8,947 bases of DNA from Bacteroidota bacterium (GCA_026702635.1 JAPPBZ010000340.1:1-8947), one strand, 5' to 3'. Shown: positions 1 to 6,583, numbered from the stretch's first letter. Program-made: numbers and translations. Notes: generated by a model not told the origin, from the letters alone.

Positions 1-1
1 C

Positions 2-496
2 GTTCTGTCTCAGAACTGGTTCGCATATCCTTTGTCGACTCCCCGGCAGGATGCCGGAAGAGGACTTCTCCTTCTAGGAAATGGGGACGGAACGTTCGCA
101 CCTGCAGAGAAGTCTGGATTTGAAGTCTATGGGGAAGGGAGGGCGGTCTCGGTCGGGGATTTTGATGGGGACAGGCAGCATGAGATAGCATTTGCACAGC
201 ACAATGGACCGACTCTGGTGTACAAAAAGATATCCACAAAAGAGAACGTTTACATTGAGTTTGACAGCCCCGCGGATGCGATTGGATCGGCTCTTCGCGT
301 AGTGTATTCAGATGGTACCCGTGGCCCCACTCGCATTGTGACCGCGGGAGCTGGCTACTGGTCACAAAATGCTCAATCAACTATCTTAGGTTTGTGGGAC
401 CGCTCGGCTACCGCTGTCGAAGTCACTTGGCCGAACCAGGAACCAATCATGATGGACTTGGAAGGAATAGATGGCGTGCTTACCCTTAAGAAATAA
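2..496 (+). CDS. CRTAC1-type FG-GAP repeat protein with ASPIC/UnbV C-terminus (5'-truncated by window edge)
   Basis: The frame is open from the window edge, so the start and most of the protein lie to the left; 164 residues are visible. The first part carries a GNGDGTF turn and one calcium-loop repeat, DFDGDRQHE, typical of the last FG-GAP/VCBS blade of an extracellular beta-propeller. The last ~85 residues match the ASPIC/UnbV module: GSALRV, a TAGAGYWSQ segment, an ILGLWD strand and a VEVTWP strand. In this family the module caps integrin-alpha-like propellers of secreted proteins; ligand and role are generally unknown. The stop is 4 nt before the likely start of the next gene, a larger protein of the same family, so the two are probably tandem paralogues in one operon. 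The TTG at 32 is not a credible start because the frame continues upstream of it. The family call is firm, the biological role unknown. Confidence 0.88.
   Translation, partial: VLSQNWFAYPLSTPRQDAGRGLLLLGNGDGTFAPAEKSGFEVYGEGRAVSVGDFDGDRQHEIAFAQHNGPTLVYKKISTKENVYIEFDSPADAIGSALRVVYSDGTRGPTRIVTAGAGYWSQNAQSTILGLWDRSATAVEVTWPNQEPIMMDLEGIDGVLTLKK
460..466 (+). promoter_or_regulatory. Shine-Dalgarno-like GGAAGGA inside the upstream gene
   Basis: GGAAGGA lies 4 nt before an ATG at 471, in frame with the CRTAC1 lipoprotein gene and 30 nt upstream of the ATG chosen here (501). If used, the lipoprotein gains ten residues (MACLPLRNNH) before its signal peptide and its gene overlaps the upstream one by 26 nt. 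Most starts in this window lack a good ribosome site, so this one deserves note, but it may be chance because it lies in coding sequence. Confidence 0.35.
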
Positions 497-500
497 TCAC

Positions 501-2654
501 ATGTTTCGCTGGCTACTGCTTTGCATATTGATATTTACGTCATGCACGTCTACTCCACCCGAGAGCACCGTGAAAATGGCAGAAGAGTTGGCATTCATTG
601 CTGATGAAACGGATATGTATCCGCGCGGCAATGCGCATGCAAATCGGGCACGCGTAGCAGAACTCAAAAAAGTGACACCCCCTACAGCCCCCTCTGAACG
701 GATTCAGTATGAATCATTACTGGGGACTGAGCTCCTGCGTGCAGGGGAGAGCGAAGAGGCCGTGATAATCTTTGAAGGGATCCTGGAATCCATGCAAGCA
801 TATCCAAATGCGGGCGATCCGTTACGGCAGTTGGCGATCATGGATCATCTTGCACTCAGCTACCTCCGTATTGGAGAGCAGGAAAACTGCCTCATCAATC
901 ATGCAGCTGCCAGATGTCTGTTTCCGATTGATCCCGCAGGTGTTCATACCCAGCGGCGAGGGTCCGAAATGGCCATCCACTGGTATGAACAGATTCTTAG
1001 CCAGGACTCCACCGATCTGAATGCGCTGTGGTTGCTGAACCTTGCTCATATGACCTTGGGCAGTTACCCGGATGGGATTGATCCCAGGTGGCGCGTCCCA
1101 ATTGAATCATGGCAACCTACGACCACCATCCGCAGATTCACGGATGTGGCCCCACATCTGGGAGTGGATGTGATGGCGTTGTCGGGAGGAGTAGTCCTGG
1201 AAGACCTGTCCGGAGATGGTTGGCTGGACCTTATGGTTTCTTCCTGGGGATTGCGAGATCCACTGCTGTATTTCGAGAATAACGGGAACGGTGGATTTGA
1301 AGAACGCACAGAAGAGGCGGGGTTAACTGGTCTGACCGGGGGGCTCAACCTAGTACATGCGGACTATGATAATGATGGCGATCAGGATGTATTGGTTTTG
1401 CGCGGAGCCTGGCTCGATGAAGGGCATCCAAATTCGCTCCTGCGCAATAATGGACGAGGAAGGTTTGAAGATGTGACGAGAGAGGCAGGAATCTATTCTC
1501 GTAACCCGACACAAACAGCCGCATGGAGTGATTTTGATCGGGATGGAGACCTGGATCTTTTCATAGGAAATGAGTCAAATCCCATGGCCGGACGCAATCC
1601 GAATGAGTTCTTTGTGAATCAAGGAGACGGAACATTCGTAGAGGATAGTCGGGACTATGGGCTTGCACGGATGGGGTATACAAAGGCAGTGGTCTGGGGA
1701 GACTACAACAATGATGGTTGGCCAGATCTGTTTATTAGTCGATACCGGGAACCGAATCAGCTCTTTCAGAATCAGGAAGGCAAAACCTTCATTGATGTGA
1801 GCGATATCGCGGGTATACGTGAGCCTATGGATAGTTTTCCGGCATGGTTTTGGGATTTTGATCAGGATGGCTGGTTGGATCTATTTGTTTCCGGATGGCG
1901 TGCCACCGCCGGTGACATCGCTGCCGAATTCCTGGGAATTCCCGGCCATGACGAAAAGCCTCGGCTATATCGGAACCTGCAAGATGGTACCTTTGAAGAT
2001 GTGACCGAACAAACCGGACTGAACAAGGTCATGTACACGATGGGAAGTAACTACGGAGATCTCGATGGTGATGGGTGGCTCGATTTCTATGTGGGAACCG
2101 GAGACCCGAATCTTCGTGCACTAATGCCTAACCGGATGTTTCGGAACGTTAACGGGGTCAGATTTGAGGAAGTCACAACGCATGGCGGCTTTGGGCATTT
2201 ACAGAAAGGCCATGGGGTAGCATTTGGAGATATAGATCATGATGGTGATCAAGATGTATATCAGGTCATGGGTGGAGCGTTTGAGGGGGATCTGGCAAGG
2301 AATACGCTTTTCGAAAATCCGGGGCATGGTAATGAATGGGTGATCCTGTCCCTTGAGGGAAAAACCTCCAATCATAGCGGGATGGGGGCCCGTATTTCAG
2401 TTGTGACCGATGCAGATACATTATATCGAGTGGTTGGTACGGGCGCAAGCTTTGGATCATCTCCCCTGCGTGTGGAGATTGGTCTTGGGAAGGCTACATC
2501 CATTGACCAGATTGAGGTCAAGTGGCCAGCTCCGGAAAGTGTTGATACATTCAGGAATGTACCAATGAAGCAACTCATCCGACTCCGTGAGGGAGTTTCT
2601 GAATTTGAAGTGGTTTTACTGAAACCCGTGCCGTTAGGAGGGACCAATCCATAA
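501..2654 (+). CDS. CRTAC1-family lipoprotein: helical/TPR-like N-terminus, seven-repeat FG-GAP propeller, ASPIC/UnbV tail
   Basis: From ATG 501 the protein has 717 residues. It opens with a short lipoprotein signal (MFRWLLLCILIFTSC, candidate lipid-modified Cys15), so it is probably membrane-anchored and faces the periplasm or outside. Residues ~45-200 are predominantly helical with TPR-like pairs (LLGTELLRAGESEEAVIIFE; LALSYLRIGEQENC; MAIHWYEQIL). Seven calcium-binding loops of the DxDxDGxxD type follow: DLSGDGWLD ~235, DYDNDGDQD ~278, DFDRDGDLD ~344, DYNNDGWPD ~401, DFDQDGWLD ~452, DLDGDGWLD ~520 and DIDHDGDQD ~567. Seven loops suit a seven-bladed integrin-like propeller. The last ~100 residues hold an ASPIC/UnbV module (GLGKATSIDQIEVKWP). 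An ATG at 471 with a better ribosome site is the alternative start. The gene sits 4 nt after a paralogue and 9 nt before a GWxTD gene. Binding or adhesion is inferred from the fold; the substrate cannot be read. Confidence 0.92.
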   Translation: MFRWLLLCILIFTSCTSTPPESTVKMAEELAFIADETDMYPRGNAHANRARVAELKKVTPPTAPSERIQYESLLGTELLRAGESEEAVIIFEGILESMQAYPNAGDPLRQLAIMDHLALSYLRIGEQENCLINHAAARCLFPIDPAGVHTQRRGSEMAIHWYEQILSQDSTDLNALWLLNLAHMTLGSYPDGIDPRWRVPIESWQPTTTIRRFTDVAPHLGVDVMALSGGVVLEDLSGDGWLDLMVSSWGLRDPLLYFENNGNGGFEERTEEAGLTGLTGGLNLVHADYDNDGDQDVLVLRGAWLDEGHPNSLLRNNGRGRFEDVTREAGIYSRNPTQTAAWSDFDRDGDLDLFIGNESNPMAGRNPNEFFVNQGDGTFVEDSRDYGLARMGYTKAVVWGDYNNDGWPDLFISRYREPNQLFQNQEGKTFIDVSDIAGIREPMDSFPAWFWDFDQDGWLDLFVSGWRATAGDIAAEFLGIPGHDEKPRLYRNLQDGTFEDVTEQTGLNKVMYTMGSNYGDLDGDGWLDFYVGTGDPNLRALMPNRMFRNVNGVRFEEVTTHGGFGHLQKGHGVAFGDIDHDGDQDVYQVMGGAFEGDLARNTLFENPGHGNEWVILSLEGKTSNHSGMGARISVVTDADTLYRVVGTGASFGSSPLRVEIGLGKATSIDQIEVKWPAPESVDTFRNVPMKQLIRLREGVSEFEVVLLKPVPLGGTNP

Positions 2655-2663
2655 CACTGCATC

Positions 2664-4442
2664 ATGATTTGTAGGACGTACATGCTGCTTTTTTCTGTGC
2701 TCTGTTTCGTGGCAGGACAGAACGTCTGGGCTCAGTCACTGGATTTGGAAGACATTGCCCAAGCCGTAGCTGAGTACGAGTCGTTGTTTGAGGATACAGA
2801 TTCGGCAAGTGATCCGGAACTGGAGATTGAATTGCAAAGGCTGATGCCACTTCTACCCGAATCAATTCTGCCAACGGTGGTTGAATCAGACGCGGTCAAG
2901 ACAACTCCGAGTGCACGCAGTGCCATTCTGGGCTGGTGGAGAAGCCAGGACCCGCTCCCTGCTTCTGAGGTTAACGAGCGTATGGTAGAGCATGTCCGAC
3001 GGGTCCAGCATGCACTCGATCACTACGGGTGTTTATCCTGCCAGAAGGGATATGATGAGCGCGGCGAAATCTATGTTCGCTATGGGGAGCCTGAACGGAT
3101 TAGTCGAGTTACTTTTGATGATCCGCTGCTCATTGATGCAATCTATCAACCCGGTGTTGCCGTGAGTCCAGCGGATTTTCCAGACAACGAATTCTGGAGA
3201 TACCTGGATCTCGATCGGGATGCATACTTTCTGTTTATACAGGATGGGGGCTTCTATCGGATCGGCGATACATCGGATTTGTTGCCTTCTGTGCTTCGGT
3301 CTGGCTTAGGATATAGCGGTCGTGGACAAGTGAAATCCAGAATGTTACTGGCTGCTATGCGGTCTATATACCGGCAACTGGCCCTCGAACATCACCATTT
3401 CGGATCAAGATTCAATGATGTTGACTTGTGGTTGTCTGCACGTGAGGAAACAGGGCGATTGCGAAACCGGGATCCCCTGGAGAACTCAAAGATCATTACA
3501 GGGGCGGCCCTGGTACAGGGTGAGAGACCTGAACCGTCAGATCTTGATGAGGAGCTGAGACAGCCCGCGAGCATTTTTGCACAGAATATTATCCTGAATG
3601 CACGAACACAAGATCAACAGGCCGCTTATCAACGGGAGATCCTACTCCCCTCAAGTTCATCAGAGGTTCTGAATGCTCTGCCAACTTTCGCGTTGGGGGT
3701 ACGTCATGCAAGATTTCTAAAACCTGACGGGACGACGACAACGGAGATATACTGGCATCCTGAGTCTACCAGCTTCACGGTCCCTGGATATCCGGCGCAA
3801 GAAGAGTATATCATCAAGTCCTTCGTAGCTCATGAGGATGCAGCACACACACGGTTAAAATCCATAACGGACGCCATCCGTGTTGAGATGCCGTCTGCTA
3901 CCGAGGGAGTTACCATTCCCGTTCAGACTATTGAGGTGAATGAAAGTACTGGGCTCTATCATTTGGCGCTACAATGGGATCAACATGAGGTCACTCCGGC
4001 GGGTATCGGGAATCGATTACAGCTAGCATCCAGGCGAATTGACTCGCTGCGTGCATTGGATGCCAGTGGTGCGACTCTGGAGATGAGCGATTTAAAACCC
4101 CTCGCCTACAACATAGACACGGACCAACTGGCCCCCTGGCCTCATCAGTGGATCTACAAGGGGATGCGGTTCGGTTTAGGGTTCGAAATCTATCATCTGA
4201 CCTACGGACCGGGAGACCAAACCTCCTATAGGGTTACGTATCAGGTTTCATCCGGACGACGACGCATCTCCTCTACAAGTGCAGAGTTTGAGGGGCAAAG
4301 CAGGATGGAGGCGGAGGAAGTTTATCTGGATTTGGGTCAAAGGGCGGGAGAAATTATCGTCACGGTCAGTGTTAAGGACCAGCTATCGGGTCATGAGATA
4401 TCCAGGAGTCTCACATTGATGCTGTACGATGAACAGGGGTAA
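2664..4442 (+). CDS. Secreted GWxTD-domain protein with degenerate signature motif
   Basis: This 592-residue protein has an N-terminal signal peptide with likely cleavage near VWAQS (residues 21-25). An ATG at 2682 (residue 7) would also leave a good signal peptide. Residues ~85-200 follow the GWxTD-domain layout: a WWRSQDPLPASEVNE segment, a helix VRRVQHALDHYG, the core GYDERGEIYVRYGEPERI (129-146), then EFWRYLDLDRDAYFLFIQD. The usual G-W-x-T-D-R-G is replaced by G-Y-D-E-R-G, while the RG-x-IYVRYGEPE half is intact. A CLSC pair (Cys123, Cys126) sits just before it. The C-terminal half looks like beta-rich domains, as in family members. GWxTD proteins are known mainly from Bacteroidota, Rhodothermota and Acidobacteriota and have no established function. 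The gene starts 9 nt after the CRTAC1 lipoprotein gene and overlaps the MGMT gene by 14 nt, so it is probably co-transcribed. Confidence 0.85.
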   Translation: MICRTYMLLFSVLCFVAGQNVWAQSLDLEDIAQAVAEYESLFEDTDSASDPELEIELQRLMPLLPESILPTVVESDAVKTTPSARSAILGWWRSQDPLPASEVNERMVEHVRRVQHALDHYGCLSCQKGYDERGEIYVRYGEPERISRVTFDDPLLIDAIYQPGVAVSPADFPDNEFWRYLDLDRDAYFLFIQDGGFYRIGDTSDLLPSVLRSGLGYSGRGQVKSRMLLAAMRSIYRQLALEHHHFGSRFNDVDLWLSAREETGRLRNRDPLENSKIITGAALVQGERPEPSDLDEELRQPASIFAQNIILNARTQDQQAAYQREILLPSSSSEVLNALPTFALGVRHARFLKPDGTTTTEIYWHPESTSFTVPGYPAQEEYIIKSFVAHEDAAHTRLKSITDAIRVEMPSATEGVTIPVQTIEVNESTGLYHLALQWDQHEVTPAGIGNRLQLASRRIDSLRALDASGATLEMSDLKPLAYNIDTDQLAPWPHQWIYKGMRFGLGFEIYHLTYGPGDQTSYRVTYQVSSGRRRISSTSAEFEGQSRMEAEEVYLDLGQRAGEIIVTVSVKDQLSGHEISRSLTLMLYDEQG

Positions 4443-4755
4443 TTTTTTTGAGAATGTCTGGGATACCGTTGCTCAGATTCCACGCTCAAAAGTAACCACG
4501 TACGGGCATATTGCCGAATATCTTGGAAGTAGAAGTGCTGCCCGGACGGTTGGTTGGGCGCTCAAAGCTGCCAAAGGGTCCCACTTGCCGTGTCACCGAG
4601 TGGTGAATCGCAATGGCGCATTGACGGGAGCAAGGAACTTCGGGGGCCCCAATATTATGGAGCAGTTGCTTCGTATGGAAGGGGTCACCTTCGACGAGGA
4701 AGGCTGCGTGATCATGTCACGTCATTTATGGGTTCCTGGTAGCGAATTCTATTGA
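4429..4755 (+). CDS. Single-domain MGMT-family protein (O6-alkylguanine transferase / alkyltransferase-like)
   Basis: At 108 residues this is only the DNA-binding/active-site domain of O6-methylguanine-DNA methyltransferase, without the N-terminal domain of full-length enzymes. The start reads FFENVWDTVAQIP, then TTYGHIAEYLG with Tyr25 for base flipping, SAARTVGWAL with Arg39 as the probable arginine finger, and the acceptor motif PCHRV (54-58). Cys55 is present, unlike classical alkyltransferase-like (ATL) proteins, which carry Trp or Ala there. Glu84 in LLRMEG aligns with the Glu of the Cys-His-Glu relay in true transferases. It may therefore be a minimal suicide repair enzyme, or an ATL-like sensor that kept the cysteine. 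The PCHRVVNRNG context resembles short MGMT-family proteins of Bacteroidota. The start overlaps the end of the GWxTD gene by 14 nt, suggesting coupled translation. Family is certain, enzymatic activity is not. Confidence 0.93.
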   Translation: MNRGNFFENVWDTVAQIPRSKVTTYGHIAEYLGSRSAARTVGWALKAAKGSHLPCHRVVNRNGALTGARNFGGPNIMEQLLRMEGVTFDEEGCVIMSRHLWVPGSEFY

Positions 4756-4791
4756 TCCTGTATCTGCCGATTACTAGACAGCTATTCCCCG

Positions 4792-6072
4792 TCATCGCTG
4801 CAGTTTTGCGATCGTATCCCAGAATTCTGGAAAAGATACGGAGGTGGCGTGCGCGTTTTGGATGGTTGTCGTTCCGTATGCTCCCAAGCCAGCTACTCCC
4901 ATTGCCATCGCGATCCGATGGTCGTCATAGCTGGAAACTGTAGTTCCTCTCAAGGGCACCATTCCGGTAATCGCAAATCCATCCTTAAACTCCTCAATTT
5001 CTGCTCCTAATTTGCGGAGGTTTGTTACGGTGGCATGAATTCGGTCGCACTCTTTGTAGCGCAGTTCCGTCGCGTCGCGTAGAATGGTGGTTCCTTTTGC
5101 GAACGCTCCGGCCACGGCGATGACCGGGATTTCGTCAATGATATTCGGGATTTGACGGCCTCTGATCACAACTCCGTGCAGCGGAGTTCGCTCCACGGTT
5201 AGATCGCCTATGGGTTCTAACTCGGAGGTTTTGTGCTCGGTGATCTGAATATTTGCCCCCATTTGTTTCAGTACGGCCAGCAACCCCGTTCGACTTGGAT
5301 TGAGTCCGACATTCGGCAAATGAACTGGCCCAGTCCCGGCAATCAGCGTAGCGACCAGTATAAATGCCGCGGCAGAAAAATCACCTGGCAAGGTAAATGT
5401 ACCACTGGGAATGAGGTGGGACGCATCCGAGTTGATCGAGCAACCTTGCATGGAGCGGGATACGGGAAGGCCGAGCATCCGTTCTGTGTGGTCACGGGAG
5501 GGAATATCCTCTAGTACAGTTGTGCGCCCACTAGCCCATAGTCCTGCGAGAAGGACACAGGATTTCACCTGTGCTGAGGGGACAGGAAGCCGGTAATCTA
5601 TCCCTTTCAAGCCACCACAGCATTGTATTTTGATCGGAGCGTGTCCATCCGTGAGCGAGATATGGGCTCCCATTATTCTCAATGGATCGGCAATCCGTCC
5701 CATCGGGCGTGTGCTAAGTGAGGAGTCTCCGATCAACTCACTGTCAAAGGGTTGTCCCGCAAGCATTCCAGAGAGCAAGCGCATGGTTGTCCCGGAGTTG
5801 CCACAATCAAGAGGAGCATCGGGTTGACAGAATCCATCCCGTCCGCCCCCCTTGATCAATACGGTGTTCGTCGAAGAGGTCTCAATTGGAACCCCTAACT
5901 GCTGAAGGCAGGAAAGAGTGCTCTGCGGATCAGCACTTGCAGGGAAATTGTGCAACGTTGAGGGCCCATCCGCAATGGATGCGAAAAGTGCAGCCCGATG
6001 CGCGATTGATTTGTCTGCAGGAAGCTTCGCAGTTCCTGCAAAACGAGTCGAACCAGAAATAGTCTGTTCCAT
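4792..6072 (-). CDS. aroA: 3-phosphoshikimate 1-carboxyvinyltransferase (EPSP synthase)
   Basis: The enzyme joins phosphoenolpyruvate to shikimate-3-phosphate, the sixth step of the shikimate pathway, in the cytoplasm. The 426 residues are full length. Visible motifs are LPADKSIAHR (Lys21, Ser22, Arg26), the PEP-loop GNSGTTMR (91-98), STRPMGR (Arg122), PSAQVKS (165-171), IPNIIDEIP with catalytic Asp313, ELRYKECDR with Glu341, and YDDHR (His385, Arg386). Several features resemble class II enzymes such as those of Bacillus or Agrobacterium CP4 rather than E. coli AroA: GDSSL, RPMGR, SAQVKSCVLLAGL, the RDHTERML segment, and VSFPEFW in place of the lysine-containing C-terminal motif. The ATG at 6072 starts directly before the family's N-terminus; no ribosome site is evident. 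It converges on the MGMT gene with a 36-nt gap and has no aromatic-pathway neighbour here. An imperfect palindrome lies 10-29 nt upstream of the start. Confidence 0.97.
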   Translation of the reverse strand: MEQTISGSTRFAGTAKLPADKSIAHRAALFASIADGPSTLHNFPASADPQSTLSCLQQLGVPIETSSTNTVLIKGGGRDGFCQPDAPLDCGNSGTTMRLLSGMLAGQPFDSELIGDSSLSTRPMGRIADPLRIMGAHISLTDGHAPIKIQCCGGLKGIDYRLPVPSAQVKSCVLLAGLWASGRTTVLEDIPSRDHTERMLGLPVSRSMQGCSINSDASHLIPSGTFTLPGDFSAAAFILVATLIAGTGPVHLPNVGLNPSRTGLLAVLKQMGANIQITEHKTSELEPIGDLTVERTPLHGVVIRGRQIPNIIDEIPVIAVAGAFAKGTTILRDATELRYKECDRIHATVTNLRKLGAEIEEFKDGFAITGMVPLRGTTVSSYDDHRIAMAMGVAGLGAYGTTTIQNAHATSVSFPEFWDTIAKLQR

Positions 6073-6082
6073 AGCAACGAAC

Positions 6083-6101
6083 GGGGATTCTAGAATTCCC
6101 C
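6083..6101. repeat. Imperfect palindrome just upstream of aroA
   Basis: GGGGATTC, a TA centre and GAATTCCCC form an inverted repeat with a single unpaired T in the right arm. It ends 10 nt from the aroA start codon. With a two-base centre it suits a dimeric protein's DNA site better than a tight RNA hairpin, though as RNA the inner pairs could open into a loop that hides the 5' leader. The function is unknown. Confidence 0.5.
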
Positions 6102-6151
6102 ATAGTATTCACATCCGCTTTTACGCTTCACTACTCAATGAGGTGATTTTA

Positions 6152-6170
6152 GGTAGGAGGGTTCCTATCC
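6152..6170. repeat. Short hairpin in the aroA upstream region
   Basis: GGTAGGA, loop GGGT and TCCTATCC pair over seven base pairs with one bulged A. It lies about 80-100 nt upstream of aroA. No T-run follows on either strand, so it is not a standard terminator; a leader structure is possible if aroA transcription starts this far upstream. Confidence 0.35.
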
Positions 6171-6218
6171 ATGAAACTGGAAAGTTAAAGCCTGCAATTT
6201 TTGGTGCAAACCGACCAA

Positions 6219-6251
6219 GGTAATGTACGTTTCTCCCGTACCCATATTACC
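6219..6251. repeat. Imperfect 11-bp hairpin
   Basis: GGTAAT-GTACG, loop TTTCTCC and CGTAC-(CCAT bulge)-ATTACC form two stacked stems of 5 and 6 bp separated by a four-base bulge on one side. It stands in the middle of the gap between aroA and the hip antitoxin gene, 126 nt past the antitoxin stop. There is no T-run on either side. It could be a 3' mRNA structure of the hip transcript, part of a small RNA, or a remnant; the pairing itself is clear. Confidence 0.45.
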
Positions 6252-6292
6252 GAGGCCACACCGAGGTATGTGCTCAGTTTATTCGAGGTATG
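6249..6292. repeat. Direct repeats phased at 11 and 22 bp
   Basis: ACCGAGG occurs at 6249-6255 and 6260-6266, and CGAGG recurs at 6284-6288. The CGAGG cores are therefore exactly 11 and 22 bp apart, on one face of the helix. The last two copies extend to a 9-bp match, CGAGGTATG (6262-6270 and 6284-6292). Phased direct repeats of this kind are typical of winged-helix response-regulator sites; no such regulator gene is in the window. Confidence 0.4.
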
Positions 6293-6376
6293 GCTTGGAA
6301 TCTCTTTTGCCAGCGAAAAAACTTGGGATAGGATTCTGCGTTCTGTGCAGATTCAAGTCCGCAAAGCGTAGGTTCC

Positions 6377-6583
6377 TTATTTCTCTATCAATCCCAGAAC
6401 ATCAAGGATCTTAACAGCGCTTGAAAGCTGAATGTCTTTTTTCTGTTGCTCGAAGCGTGAGACCGTCGGTTGACTTACCTCCGCTATAGCGGCTAGGCGG
6501 CGCTGGGAGATTTTTCGTTCCTTGCGCCGCTTTATCGCTTCTTTGACAAGTAAGTCCCAATTGAGTCGAATGTCCCGTTCCAT
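6377..6583 (-). CDS. hipB: HipB-like HTH (XRE) antitoxin
   Basis: This 68-residue protein is almost wholly one Cro/C1-type helix-turn-helix: a helix around LLVKEAIKRRKERK (11-24), then the ISQRRLAAIAEVSQPTVSRF core (25-44) whose recognition helix begins at SQPTVSRFE, and a closing helix AVKILDVLGL. Such proteins bind the operator of their own operon and neutralise the HipA kinase in the cytoplasm. E. coli HipB is about 88 residues, so the C-terminal tail that feeds it to protease is missing or very short. The gene starts inside the end of the HipA gene with a 52-nt overlap. A start beyond the toxin stop would remove the first 17 residues and much of helix 1, which supports the overlapping ATG. 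It lies downstream of the toxin gene, the reverse of the classical hipBA order. The symbol rests on family and context. Confidence 0.85.
   Translation of the reverse strand: MERDIRLNWDLLVKEAIKRRKERKISQRRLAAIAEVSQPTVSRFEQQKKDIQLSSAVKILDVLGLIEK

Larger units (their letters stand above)
6073..6376. other. 304-nt gap between aroA and the hip module
   Basis: No convincing gene was found on either strand. The gap holds the aroA upstream region with an imperfect palindrome (6083-6101), a small hairpin (6152-6170), a longer imperfect hairpin (6219-6251) and phased direct repeats (6249-6292). None of the hairpins is followed by a T-run, so they do not look like intrinsic terminators. A plus-strand five-codon frame (ATG 6171, MKLES then stop) follows a consensus-like TAGGAGG, but nothing shows that it is translated. 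The gap must supply the aroA promoter unless hip transcription reads through; no clear -35/-10 pair was found. Confidence 0.6.

Noticed and set aside
4756..4800. Bidirectional terminator between the converging MGMT and aroA genes.
   Set aside because: Only a 4-bp CAGC/GCTG pairing with a 14-base loop, partly inside aroA, and no proper T-run on either strand.
5233..5514. Plus-strand open frame of 93 codons antisense to aroA.
   Set aside because: It lies wholly within the unambiguous aroA coding sequence and its translation shows no domain-like character.
6155..6188. Five-codon plus-strand frame (MKLES) after a consensus-like TAGGAGG, as in a leader peptide.
   Set aside because: No plus-strand gene follows to be regulated, and the ribosome-site match lies within a hairpin arm; it is most likely chance.
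6185..6355. Minus-strand open frame with a segment (IPSHTSNKLSTYLGVAS) faintly like the HTH of CRP/FNR-type regulators.
   Set aside because: No start codon, the match is a few residues only, and the rest of the frame does not look like any regulator; chance or deep decay cannot be separated.
6335..6360. tRNA-like piece: a 5-bp stem with 7-base loop (TCTGC/GCAGA) followed by GATTCAAGTCC resembling a T-arm.
   Set aside because: The presumed T-arm lacks the required G53-C61 pair and a stem, no acceptor or D-arm can be drawn, and position 32 of the anticodon-like loop is a purine.
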